From contig JABABY010000015.1 of the NCBI GenBank assembly GCA_014237955.1, forward strand, positions 1 through 17,862: a DNA stretch of 17,862 bases, given 5' to 3'. A model generated the notes under the pieces. The model was not told where the DNA came from and ran no database searches. It was given only the letters and a program-made list of their open reading frames with translations. Positions 1-7,663 of this stretch are shown here, in pieces. How positions within the stretch are numbered: position 1 is the stretch's first letter; each line of letters starts with the position of its first letter. This DNA comes from Planctomycetota bacterium. GTDB lineage: Bacteria; Planctomycetota; Planctomycetia; Pirellulales; UBA7805. Both the position numbers and the translations under genes were made by a program.

Positions 1-47
1 TACCATACATCCAATGACCATTTTTCATTCTTTTAGTGACATCCCTC

Positions 48-956
48 ATGAACCAACTAGACGTTTTAAAAAATAATTCTGATACGAGTGCCCCGTTGGA
101 TCGAAGACGACTTCCCAGTTGGTTGCGGCGCGAGCCTCCTCGGGGTTTCGGCTACCATGCTACATCGCGTGTGATCGAGGAACTGGGTTTGGAGACTGTC
201 TGCGACAGTGCCAAATGTCCAAATCGCACCGAGTGTTGGTCGAGTGGTACTGCCACCTTTATGATCCTCGGAGATGTCTGTACGCGGTCTTGTGGTTTTT
301 GTTCTGTAAAAAGAGGGCGTGTCAATCCAGTCCAAGCCGACGAACCAGATCGCATCGCCGAAGCGGTAGAGCGATTTGGTCTGGCACACGTCGTGATCAC
401 ATCAGTGACGCGTGATGATTTGTCCGATGGAGGTGCCGAACACTTTTATCAATGTGTCTTGGCTATCCGTGAGCGGACAACTGCAACCATTGAACTACTG
501 ACTCCGGATTTTGTCGATTGCAAAGCGAGTCTCAACCGCGTGCTTGCGGCAAACCCAGACGTTTTTAATCACAATACAGAAACGGTTCCAAGGCTGTACC
601 GGACCGTTCGGGGGCGCAAGTCGAATTACCTTTGGACACTCGAACTACTGCGACGAGTCAAAAGGAAGAAACCGAATATTAAAACAAAAAGTGGTCTGAT
701 GCTGGGACTGGGCGAGACACACGAGGAGGTCCTCGACACACTCGTTGACTTGCGAGAGGCTGGTTGCGATTTTCTTACAATCGGACAATACCTGCAGCCC
801 ACCAGGAACCATCTGCCTGTCCAAGAGTATGTGCGACCCGAGGTGTTTGACATCCTTGGAAGCCAAGCTCGCAGTCTAGGATTTGCAGCGGTCGCAAGTG
901 GGCCATTTGTTCGCAGCAGTTATCAGGCTCGCGAGATGGTACTCAAATCCAGCTGA
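48..956 (+). CDS. lipA: Lipoyl synthase (radical SAM)
   Basis: LipA inserts two sulfurs into protein-bound octanoyl groups to make lipoyl cofactor for 2-oxoacid dehydrogenases and the glycine cleavage system; it is cytosolic. Numbered from the ATG at 48 (302 aa, normal for the family), the auxiliary cluster motif CX4CX5C is at C52, C57, C63. The radical-SAM motif CX3CX2C is at C78, C82, C85. The C-terminal RSSY, whose serine ligates the auxiliary cluster, is at 289-292. All three signatures are intact. A GTG at 36 would add four residues; neither start has a clear Shine-Dalgarno sequence, so the start is uncertain. No lipB lies in the window, although the left edge is close. The gene is convergent with the CBM9-like gene. 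The identification is close to certain. Confidence 0.97.
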   Translation: MNQLDVLKNNSDTSAPLDRRRLPSWLRREPPRGFGYHATSRVIEELGLETVCDSAKCPNRTECWSSGTATFMILGDVCTRSCGFCSVKRGRVNPVQADEPDRIAEAVERFGLAHVVITSVTRDDLSDGGAEHFYQCVLAIRERTTATIELLTPDFVDCKASLNRVLAANPDVFNHNTETVPRLYRTVRGRKSNYLWTLELLRRVKRKKPNIKTKSGLMLGLGETHEEVLDTLVDLREAGCDFLTIGQYLQPTRNHLPVQEYVRPEVFDILGSQARSLGFAAVASGPFVRSSYQAREMVLKSS

Positions 957-1132
957 AGCCTGTTGACTACACTGGATACACAGAAACCATTCAATATTTA
1001 TTTTCCAAGTTCTATTGGCGAACCAAAGAACGTCAATCGTGCCCCACTATTTTAGAGCTTTTGGTATCGAGGAGCGGGTTGGAAGCAATGTAGCAGCCGA
1101 TTGTTTCCTCTGTTGGTCTCTACGGCAGTAGG

Positions 1133-1816
1133 CTACTTCTCGATCAGTTCTAATGTACTCCACAAACTGGGATCGGAATCGCAGGGAAACGGCTCTCCAA
1201 CGGTCATCACATGCTGCCCCATTTCGCGATCGCTTAGTACATAGTGAAATCCAAGCTGGTTGTGTTCGTCCGGACTGTAGCCTGTCAATGTACTAGCCGA
1301 AATGAAGGCTTCTAAAAGATATCCATCCACCCGCCGTTCGCTACGAATTTTCGGCGGACCGCCATCGCTCGATGTATTTTCCTTTGCTCGATGGATCACC
1401 AATTGCCTGGCCACAGGTTCAGTCATCTTGGTCCCGCCACCGCTGGGCAAGAAACGGAACTCGTGACAGAACCGACTCGCCCTATGAATTTGCGATGTAT
1501 TACGGGTATTGATCCAGATAGCCATTCCATCACTATCCTCAATACGTGATGCCCGACACCAGGGAGGCTGCCGTTTCCCGGTCACACGGGCATTCAGAAT
1601 AATCCCGTCTGGATTCCAGGCAACACGAACGTCGGCCCATGTCAGGGCTTGCTTCGGATCGGTTTGATCGAGTAATTCAAAGCAAGGGATCGAACAATCC
1701 TCTGGTAACTGGATTCCCTTTTTAGACCACTCGGCATCCTGACGGAGGCACGGTATTGCAAAGCGGAATAAAAATGGGGATGCGATGAGACGCTCTTCAT
1801 TCTTTTTGCCAACCAT
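1133..1816 (-). CDS. CBM9-like (DOMON-fold) domain protein
   Basis: The 227-residue protein has the pattern of carbohydrate-binding family 9-like domains: an early strand with WADVRVAWNPDG followed by ILNARV, a central DSDGMAIWINTRNT strand pair ending in FCHEFRFLP, and a final W-S-T-L-E-L strand. In CBM9-like proteins the central D-x-R region is part of the ligand face. The domain fills the whole protein. There is no signal peptide, transmembrane segment or attached enzyme, so a cytosolic role is likely and the ligand is unknown. The start is ATG at 1816, with a GTG one codon upstream at 1819; no Shine-Dalgarno sequence is visible. A promoter-like sequence lies 43-71 bases upstream of the start codon. 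The family assignment comes from pattern recognition only and is moderately sure. Confidence 0.6.
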   Translation of the reverse strand: MVGKKNEERLIASPFLFRFAIPCLRQDAEWSKKGIQLPEDCSIPCFELLDQTDPKQALTWADVRVAWNPDGIILNARVTGKRQPPWCRASRIEDSDGMAIWINTRNTSQIHRASRFCHEFRFLPSGGGTKMTEPVARQLVIHRAKENTSSDGGPPKIRSERRVDGYLLEAFISASTLTGYSPDEHNQLGFHYVLSDREMGQHVMTVGEPFPCDSDPSLWSTLELIEK

Positions 1817-1858
1817 CACAGAGTTCGCTTAGGAGTGTATTTAACTGACTGGATCTGC

Positions 1859-1887
1859 ATATTATCAGATTGTTTTGGCGCTAACAA
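1859..1887 (-). promoter_or_regulatory. Putative sigma-70-type promoter of the CBM9-like gene
   Basis: On the minus strand TTGTTA (1887-1882) and TAATAT (1864-1859) are separated by 17 bases. Each hexamer matches the consensus at four of six positions. The position 43 bases upstream of the ATG at 1816 is suitable, but matches of this quality also occur by chance. Confidence 0.3.
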
Positions 1888-2238
1888 TCATCTTACCGAT
1901 GGCGTTGCGTATTGAGTTGCATCAATCACTCTTTGAGTGGGTATCCTGCAGCCTGCCCATCAACGATGAATGCATGGCCGTCACGACTGGTCAGAGAGAC
2001 TCTCGTGCTGGGCGACGGGTTTTTCTGGACCGGTGACCGCGCCCATCAAGGCTGGGAATTTCTCCGTACGTGGGGTGTGCCTTACACAACAAATAGTGAG
2101 GGCATTCAGAATCAGACGGTTGTAATCCTGGTGGAAAAACCGCTTGTCGTGATCACGAAAAAAAATCGCGGATGTAGGGAATAAGCAGGGATAGATATAT
2201 CGCTAAAGGACCAAAAAACCCCATAAACATGGATTTAA

Positions 2239-2268
2239 TTGACAATCGGTCACGGGTGTCAGTACACT
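2239..2268 (+). promoter_or_regulatory. Putative strong sigma-70-type promoter in gene-poor region
   Basis: TTGACA at 2239-2244 is a perfect -35 consensus. An 18-base spacer and TACACT at 2263-2268 (four of six -10 positions) follow. Transcription would start near 2275, shortly before the AAGGAGGG sequence at 2305-2312 and a series of hairpins. No recognised gene follows for more than 500 bases, so the promoter could serve a small RNA or small protein. Confidence 0.4.
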
Positions 2269-2319
2269 ACTAGTGGGTCATATAGGGCATTTTGGCTTAC
2301 CTTTAAGGAGGGTTGCAAG

Positions 2320-2466
2320 CGGTTGGATACCGGAACAACCGAGAGACAAGAAGATCAACGACTGCGAAAAGCTGAATATTGCCCACTGGGAACCCAGAAC
2401 GTATTTCATTTGTAATTGATTACAGTAGTTCCCGGCTTACGTCTGGTCACTCCCCGCATTTGTGGG
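2320..2466 (+). repeat. Cluster of four small inverted repeats downstream of a promoter
   Basis: The repeats are CGGTTG/CAACCG with a 10-base loop (2320-2341), CTGGG/CCCAG with a 2-base gap (2386-2397), TGTAAT/ATTACA with a 2-base gap (2411-2424), and CCCGC/GTGGG with an ATTT loop and one G-U pair (2453-2466). Each alone is within chance expectation. The clustering within 150 bases, directly behind the 2239-2268 promoter-like sequence and outside any gene, is the reason to list them. Confidence 0.25.
2323..2415 (+). CDS. Possible 30-residue small protein (very tentative)
   Basis: A TTG at 2323 opens a 30-codon frame ending in TAA at 2413-2415, about ten bases downstream of the strong Shine-Dalgarno sequence AAGGAGGG (2305-2312) and downstream of the promoter-like sequence at 2239-2268. 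The predicted peptide is hydrophilic, beginning MDTGTTERQEDQ, and matches nothing I know. A second TTG at 2313 in another frame gives only 20 codons. A hairpin with CGGTTG/CAACCG arms (2320-2341) covers the start codon. The same DNA might instead encode a non-coding RNA. The support is the ribosome binding site alone. Confidence 0.15.
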   Translation: MDTGTTERQEDQRLRKAEYCPLGTQNVFHL

Positions 2467-2635
2467 TACTCCAGCAACTTGACTCGTTCATGCCTGATCG
2501 TAGCGAACTCTTGTCCACTGCACTGGAAAAGTAACCCAGCGTTACAGCGTTGCTTCGGACGACTGTAAGTTCCAGTCTGTTGGTTGACTCTGTCTTCCTC
2601 TTGCGATCATTAAGAACTTCTGACCAATAGATAGT

Positions 2636-2652
2636 AGTGTTTGACGAACACT
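2636..2652. promoter_or_regulatory. Inverted repeat upstream of the FixJ-type regulator
   Basis: AGTGTT (2636-2641) and AACACT (2647-2652) form a perfect inverted repeat with the 5-base spacer TGACG, about 145 bases upstream of the preferred start of the regulator at 2796. It could be an operator, including for autoregulation, but perfect 6-base arms are also expected by chance. Confidence 0.2.
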
Positions 2653-2795
2653 TTAGAGGCGCTGTCTATCGGTTCAGAACGGTTTCTTTATTCCTGCATT
2701 ATCAATGCGTTTAAATAGTATGAATGGGCTGCGACCTATTTTATGAAGGCACCTTGGTTAGTGATTCTGAGATGACAGAAGGACAGGAACAGATA

Positions 2796-3452
2796 ATGAT
2801 AGACTCTTCAACGATTCGCTCAGTTGTTCATATTCTAGACAGCAACGCTATGCAGCGAGCATTAATCGCTAAAGCGCTCTCTGCCAAGACAATCGAAACA
2901 AAATGTCACAATACGTGGGAAGGCCTCAAAAACCATTGTTCTCCCACCTGTTCCAGTTGTCTTGTCTTGGAATACAACGATTTTATCGAAGCGCAAAGGC
3001 GAGACTATAACGGTTCATCTTCGGCGCACAGCCTCCTCTTAACCGAATGTGGGTTGCCGATCCCCTTCGTCTTCATTGCCGAAAAGCCAACCATTTCTGA
3101 CGTAGTCAGGGGTATGCGATTCGGTGCAATCGATTTTTTAGAAAAACCGATTTGTAGTACTGTCTTAATCAAAGCGGTTCAAACAGGGATTCAGAAACGT
3201 TCTCAACTTCGCAAGCAAGGTCTTCAATCTGCCAGCGTAAAAGCATTGGCAAATCAACTCACCAAGCGTGAACGGGAAACAATGACACTAGTATTGAAAG
3301 GCCTGTCTATTAAACAGATCGCCTCGCAATTTGGGATTGGCTTGCAAACTGCAGCAAAGCACCGTGCACGCCTACTCTCCAAAATGAATGTTCGGAGTGA
3401 TGCCCAACTTGTGCAATTGATATACTCAAATAACCTGACACCTGTTTCGTGA
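2796..3452 (+). CDS. FixJ-type response regulator with degenerate receiver and LuxR HTH
   Basis: The protein has an N-terminal receiver-like domain and a C-terminal LuxR/FixJ helix-turn-helix. Numbered from the ATG at 2796 (218 aa; AGGAA six bases upstream), the HTH at about 156-211 is well conserved: LTKRERE, GLSIKQIASQFGI, KHRARLLSKMNVRS. The receiver is not canonical. The phospho-accepting Asp is replaced by Glu (E59 in CLVLEYND). The conserved Thr/Ser of strand 4 is Ala (A95). Of the N-terminal acidic pair only D15 in ILDSN remains. The conserved Lys is present (K117 in EKP). It may therefore act independently of phosphorylation, with Glu mimicking the active state. Earlier in-frame ATGs at 2724 and 2772 would add residues that do not resemble the family. 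No histidine kinase is adjacent. Confidence 0.85.
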   Translation: MIDSSTIRSVVHILDSNAMQRALIAKALSAKTIETKCHNTWEGLKNHCSPTCSSCLVLEYNDFIEAQRRDYNGSSSAHSLLLTECGLPIPFVFIAEKPTISDVVRGMRFGAIDFLEKPICSTVLIKAVQTGIQKRSQLRKQGLQSASVKALANQLTKRERETMTLVLKGLSIKQIASQFGIGLQTAAKHRARLLSKMNVRSDAQLVQLIYSNNLTPVS

Positions 3453-3675
3453 ACAACGAATACCTTTCTTTTTGCCGAGACCATGTTCTTCCGGCAAGCC
3501 GTTCTGCTGGCATGACCTCAGCGTGCGTTGTTCTGCCCGCCAGAGCTTATTTTCACAGCAGAAAATAGCGACGGGTGCCCAACGGGTCCATCGCTGAATA
3601 TACTGGACATCTTCCAAAGCTGTAGATATACGTGGTACTCTGTTCCCCCAATTTCCAACCCCAGGTGGATTTCTG

Positions 3676-3957
3676 TTGACCGATTCCCCAGTACGTCGGG
3701 AAGTCCATTACTCTGGGCACGTCCAGGGTGTTGGTTTTCGGCACACTGTCCGCACCATTGCTGACAGATATAGCGTGACCGGTTATGTTGTGAATCTTCC
3801 CGATGGCCGGGTCAATTTGGTTGCTGAGGGCATACCAGAACAACTAACAGAATTTCTTGCCGAAGTCAGTAACCTGATGGACCAATACATTCGAGACACT
3901 TCTATTGAAAAGTTGCCTCCCACGGGTGAATTTTTTCGGTTTGATATTGTATTTTGA
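3676..3957 (+). CDS. acyP: Acylphosphatase
   Basis: A small cytosolic enzyme (93 aa, usual size) that hydrolyses acyl phosphates such as acetyl phosphate and carbamoyl phosphate. The signature GHVQGVGFR is at residues 14-22, with catalytic Arg22. The second motif GYVVNLPDGRV contains catalytic Asn40. The start is TTG at 3676, supported by AGGTGG about seven bases upstream; no ATG is suitably placed. It stands 223 bases after the regulator and 91 bases before the ABC permease, so co-transcription with the permease is possible but not shown. It is a housekeeping side-enzyme with no evident link to its neighbours. Confidence 0.93.
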   Translation: MTDSPVRREVHYSGHVQGVGFRHTVRTIADRYSVTGYVVNLPDGRVNLVAEGIPEQLTEFLAEVSNLMDQYIRDTSIEKLPPTGEFFRFDIVF

Positions 3958-3961
3958 TTGA

Positions 3962-3987
3962 CACAAAGCCCTGCAAACGACTTTGTG
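3962..3987 (+). terminator. Hairpin after the acylphosphatase gene, possible weak terminator
   Basis: CACAAAG (3962-3968) and CTTTGTG (3981-3987) form a perfect 7-base-pair stem with a 12-base loop just after the stop codon. There is no T-tract afterwards, so it would be a pause or Rho-dependent site at best. Confidence 0.2.
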
Positions 3988-4048
3988 GTTGCTTTGCTGG
4001 CGACTCTGCATGTAAAGGCGAACGCGGCGGTCTGAGAGGAAATAGTTC

Positions 4049-5551
4049 GTGACACAGGAACTTGTAATTGGTTTGAAGCCAGTCTGGTTAATCGGCGTTG
4101 GTGCGCTAGCCGGATTGATTGGTATCGCGCTATTATTTCTTCTCTTGGTGATCATTCACCGACGCAGTGCCGCAACCATGTGGGAGCTTCTCCAGGAAAA
4201 ACTGATTTTCCCAGTACTCGTCGTTGCGGTGTTACTTGGTTTATTTTCAATCGGAATGACCATTAGTGATTCACTCGGGGGTCGTTTTTTTGATCGCAAG
4301 AAAGATACTCTCCTATCTTTATTGCGTTTGGCCTCGGTAGGGGCTCAAAACATCGAACTAGATATTCAGGCGGATGCTCTGAACCAAAAAATTGTACTGG
4401 ATATTCCTTCCGGGGAACTCAAGACAATCTCTCTTGCCTCGTCACAGCCTCTAACCGTTGGTATCAACATGCCACCGATTGAGGCCAGCATCGAAACTCT
4501 CGAGCGTTTTGAAGTATTGCCCGGCGAGCCCTTTAAATGGACACGCAGTCCCGAGTCAATAGGCCCGTTGCGAAAATCGGTGCGTGCACTATACGTTGCA
4601 AATGATGGCAATGAAGCTGCAGCACTAAGCATACAACTCGTCACGTCTGTCGTCGTTCCCGAGGCTCGCTTGATACTCTACACGGCATGTGGGCTTTTTC
4701 TATACGTTATCTTGCACCTGCTATTGCAAGAGAGTTTTCCAAAAGTTGCAGCGGTCGCCTTTACCACAGGCAAGGAAGCAGTCAGCCAGCCGCTGTTTCG
4801 TTTGACGGTCGTACTCGGTAGTTTTTTGATTCTACTATTCGTGTTTGTCCCTTACTTCACATTTGGCGATGATATCAAGATGTACAAAGAGGCCTCCCTG
4901 CAGGTCATCATGCTGCTGTCGATGTTTCTCGCAATCTGGACAGCCAGCGTCTCTGTTGCCGATGAGATTGAAGGGCGTACAGCACTGACGGTACTCTCGA
5001 AGCCAATCGGCCGCTCGCAATTTATCGTCGGAAAATTTGTTGGGATTGCCAGCGCACTGGCTCTGCTATTCCTGCTACTCGGAATCCTTTTTGTCCTCTG
5101 TATTTCCTATAAAGTTGCTTATGACGCCCGCGAATCTGCCAATTACTATGTGACGTGGCAGGACAGTAGCCGTGCCATTGTACTCGCGGTACCCGGCCTG
5201 GTCCTTGCATTCATGGAATCCGTCGTTTTGGCTTCCATTAGCGTCGCAATCTCGACGCGACTCTCGATCCTTGCAAATTTGATTATTTGTATGGGAATTT
5301 ACGTGGTAGGACATCTGCTGCCGCTCTTTGTCCAATCCGCAGTCGGAGAATTTGCGATTGTCCAGTTCATGGGGCAATTATGTGCGACCGTGCTGCCCGT
5401 TTTGGAACACTTCAACATCTATGGCGCCATTGCCGCCGGTGAGCAAGTTCCCTTGAGCTATATTGCCTGGGTTGGGGGGTATTCACTGGTCTATATCGCC
5501 ATCGCCATGCTGCTTGCCCTGGCTCTCTTTGATGACCGAGACCTTGCATAA
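4049..5551 (+). CDS. ABC-2 type transporter permease subunit
   Basis: A polytopic inner-membrane protein of 500 residues. Hydrophobic segments lie at about 12-36 and 53-71, then a soluble, probably extracytoplasmic domain at about 75-205, then segments at about 207-227, 252-272, 285-303, 330-353, 377-402, 407-429 and 470-493. The stretch VADEIEGRTALTVLSKPIGRSQFIVGKF at about 303-330 is the cytoplasmic coupling region typical of ABC-2/NosY-like permeases. The start is GTG at 4049 with GAGAGGA eight bases upstream. The ATP-binding subunit is not in the window on either side, so this permease must pair with an ATPase encoded elsewhere. The substrate cannot be told from sequence. The large loop between the second and third segments is unusual for simple drug or polysaccharide exporters. 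Confidence 0.85.
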   Translation: MTQELVIGLKPVWLIGVGALAGLIGIALLFLLLVIIHRRSAATMWELLQEKLIFPVLVVAVLLGLFSIGMTISDSLGGRFFDRKKDTLLSLLRLASVGAQNIELDIQADALNQKIVLDIPSGELKTISLASSQPLTVGINMPPIEASIETLERFEVLPGEPFKWTRSPESIGPLRKSVRALYVANDGNEAAALSIQLVTSVVVPEARLILYTACGLFLYVILHLLLQESFPKVAAVAFTTGKEAVSQPLFRLTVVLGSFLILLFVFVPYFTFGDDIKMYKEASLQVIMLLSMFLAIWTASVSVADEIEGRTALTVLSKPIGRSQFIVGKFVGIASALALLFLLLGILFVLCISYKVAYDARESANYYVTWQDSSRAIVLAVPGLVLAFMESVVLASISVAISTRLSILANLIICMGIYVVGHLLPLFVQSAVGEFAIVQFMGQLCATVLPVLEHFNIYGAIAAGEQVPLSYIAWVGGYSLVYIAIAMLLALALFDDRDLA

Positions 5552-5709
5552 CCTTCCTGGCGATACTCGATAGCTGGTAAAATCGTTTTTGTCCATTAAA
5601 ATAAAAATCCGTAACAAACTACATTCCAGTCATCTGATTGCTTTTGTTATTCCTTGACGACTATCGACTTCAACTTGACTGGGCTGTAAACAATAAAAGG
5701 GGTGTTCTT

Positions 5710-6381
5710 ATGCTGGGTCGTCTGCTTACACATGCTCTCTATCCGTGTTGTCTACTCGTTCTTGTTCTCTGCGGATGTGAGATAAAGAGTAGCAAGGAGC
5801 ACGATGGTGACAGTACAGGTGCCGCTGCGAATCAACATCCAATCATTCGGCTGGCAGTCTGTGACATTGATGAAATTGCAAAGGAATTAGGGCTGTTGGG
5901 GGAAATGGACCGCATGCTCTCCAATCAAAAAATTCTATTCACGAATGAGATTCGCAAGTTACAGTCCCAGCAGCAGCAGCTGTTCGACGAAAAGCGCAAA
6001 GAATTTGGAGAGTTTCCCGATGACGAACAAAAGCAACAACTTGCTCGATTTCAAGTCGATGCCAGTCAACAACTTCGACAATTGACGAATCAGGCGCAAC
6101 AGCGCCTCGCCGGCATTCAAAAGTCACTGACGGATCAAATTCGGACCAAAATTAAAAAACCCATCGACAAGGTTGCAACGGAAAAAAACATACATGTCGT
6201 TTTGACTGATATCCAAACCCTTGTCCTCTATACGGCAAATGTGGCGAACATTACTCTGGATGTTCTCTCTGCTGCACGAAGTATGGAACTGGGTCGTCTG
6301 GAATTCGAATCGCCCATTGGTGAAACTTCAAGATCAAATGCCCAGCCCCCGAAAGCGGCTCCTGCTCCGGACACTCCATAA
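5710..6381 (+). CDS. Skp/OmpH-like lipoprotein
   Basis: Skp/OmpH proteins are periplasmic chaperones for outer-membrane proteins. From the ATG at 5710 (AAAAGGGG shortly upstream) the 223-residue product has a lipoprotein-type signal peptide with a hydrophobic core and LCGC lipobox, modified Cys at 23, although Cys at position -2 is atypical. The mature part follows the OmpH plan: a strand RLAVCDID, a long Gln/Lys-rich coiled coil at about 65-150, a VATEKNIHVVL strand, then VLYTANVANITLDVLSAA. The C-terminus is Pro/Ala-rich. The in-frame TTG at 5638 would bury the signal peptide and is unlikely. A second Skp-like gene (9573-10235) lies in the same window on the other strand. The membrane anchor suggests a separate site of action. 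The family is sure, the lipidation probable. Confidence 0.8.
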   Translation: MLGRLLTHALYPCCLLVLVLCGCEIKSSKEHDGDSTGAAANQHPIIRLAVCDIDEIAKELGLLGEMDRMLSNQKILFTNEIRKLQSQQQQLFDEKRKEFGEFPDDEQKQQLARFQVDASQQLRQLTNQAQQRLAGIQKSLTDQIRTKIKKPIDKVATEKNIHVVLTDIQTLVLYTANVANITLDVLSAARSMELGRLEFESPIGETSRSNAQPPKAAPAPDTP

Positions 6382-6488
6382 TTGGGGCAGTAACGCAATG
6401 GGGTGTGCCTTTGACGAGAAGTGCATGTGGCGATCCTTCGCCGGCGAGAAGACGCCAAGAATAGATGGAATCCGACGGAGCCCTGGCA

Positions 6489-7601
6489 CTAGCCCGCGCG
6501 ACGATGGGGCATTGGTACGATCCTTCCGAATGGCGCAACTGGAATAGTATCTGGCTCCTGCGTGCTTTGTACGCCAACATCTCCATGGGTCTGGCCATCC
6601 CATGCATGGCTTGCCAGGCTACCCAAGATTTGTTCACAAAGAGCGACTGCATCCCGACCCGCTGATCCCGGAACTCGAGGAGAATTTCCCGTTTTGATCG
6701 CCTCAGAAAAATCTCGCAACTCGTTATCCAGGGCGTTGCAGGATTCGGCGGTGATGTTTTCAACGCTAATCCAATCGTCAAAGAACCGCTGCTTGGCCTG
6801 TTGTTTCTCCGTAAGACTGAGTTTCTGGACATCACAGTCGCCTCTCAAAAGCGCTTCGCTCGGACTGGCAACTCGGGCAGTCGTGTCCGAATAGTCAACC
6901 GCAATGAATGCATCGGGACACCAAATCTGCATCTTCCGGACAACATCATAACTGACTCTTGAGGCGCTTAGGTTAGCGACACATCCATCTTCAAAAACGA
7001 TTCTTGCATTTGCGATATCTTCCTGGGGACCAATCACACAGGCACCAATTGCCTCAACGCGAATCGGTTGTGCATGGACCATACTGAGAATGATATCCAC
7101 ATCGTGGATCATCAAATCCAAAACGACACCGATGTCGGTGGAGCGGAACGAATAACCACTAAACCGACAAGCCTCAATAAATTTTGGGTGCTTGATCTTG
7201 TTGCACACCGCAAGAAATGCCGGATTGAATCGCTCAATATGGCCAACTTGTAAGATGCGATCTCCTGCCGCTGCGCATTCCACCAATGCATCTGACTCTG
7301 ATACACTGCTGGCCAAAGGTTTCTCAACTAATAGGTGTTTCCCCGCGAGCAGCAATTCCATGCCGATTCGATGATGATATTCTGTTGGCGTGGCGATTAC
7401 CGCTGCATCGATGTTATCCAACAGGGGTTGATACGAATCGAATGCCGGGACATGCAACTCCTGGGCGAGCGCATTTCTCGCATCTGTATCGGGGTCGACC
7501 ACACCGACTAATTGAAAGTCTGTATTTGCCTCAATAAGACGCGCATGAAAACGCCCCAGATGACCCGATCCGATCACAGCAATCCGAATTTTTCTCGTCA
7601 T
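6489..7601 (-). CDS. Gfo/Idh/MocA family oxidoreductase, possible GnnA-like enzyme
   Basis: An NAD(P)-dependent sugar oxidoreductase of 370 residues. The N-terminal Rossmann fold has GSGHLG at 11-16. The conserved EKP is at 93-95, with the catalytic-type Lys94. The family motif with Asp162, His166 and Asp169 (DLMIHDVD) is intact. The start ATG at 7601 has AGG upstream; an ATG at 7622 adds seven residues without a ribosome binding site. It follows lpxA by about 60 bases on the same strand and is last in the ompH-lpxC-lpxA operon. In Acidithiobacillus ferrooxidans the genes gnnA (this family) and gnnB lie beside lpxA and convert UDP-GlcNAc to its 3-amino analogue for lipid A. That role is an inference from position. 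The gnnB aminotransferase is not here, and another sugar substrate is possible. The last 30 residues form a Pro-rich tail. Confidence 0.88.
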   Translation of the reverse strand: MTRKIRIAVIGSGHLGRFHARLIEANTDFQLVGVVDPDTDARNALAQELHVPAFDSYQPLLDNIDAAVIATPTEYHHRIGMELLLAGKHLLVEKPLASSVSESDALVECAAAGDRILQVGHIERFNPAFLAVCNKIKHPKFIEACRFSGYSFRSTDIGVVLDLMIHDVDIILSMVHAQPIRVEAIGACVIGPQEDIANARIVFEDGCVANLSASRVSYDVVRKMQIWCPDAFIAVDYSDTTARVASPSEALLRGDCDVQKLSLTEKQQAKQRFFDDWISVENITAESCNALDNELRDFSEAIKTGNSPRVPGSAGRDAVALCEQILGSLASHAWDGQTHGDVGVQSTQEPDTIPVAPFGRIVPMPHRRAG

Positions 7602-7663
7602 AGATAAACCTGACAAATTCATGCTATCAACAAGAATGCTCGTTGACCCACAAACAATCGTTG

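Larger units (their letters stand above)
1820..2723. other. Gene-poor intergenic region of about 900 bases
   Basis: No convincing gene is visible. The only longer open frame (1912-2184, plus) starts with TTG, has no ribosome binding site and has no recognisable protein pattern. The region does hold promoter-like sequence at both ends (1859-1887 minus, 2239-2268 plus), a strong Shine-Dalgarno sequence at 2304-2312, a cluster of small inverted repeats at 2320-2466, and an inverted repeat at 2636-2652 upstream of the response regulator. I found no tRNA-like cloverleaf and no transposase remnant that I recognise. Confidence 0.6.

Noticed and set aside
1912..2184. A 90-codon plus-strand open frame with a TTG start
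   Set aside because: It has no ribosome binding site and no recognisable domain or motif, and its residue pattern does not look like a folded protein. Kept only as part of the gene-poor region.
6251..6835. A 194-codon minus-strand open frame across the 3' junction of two convergent genes
   Set aside because: It overlaps the end of the Skp-like lipoprotein gene and the end of the Gfo/Idh gene in other frames, and its product is unlike any family I know.
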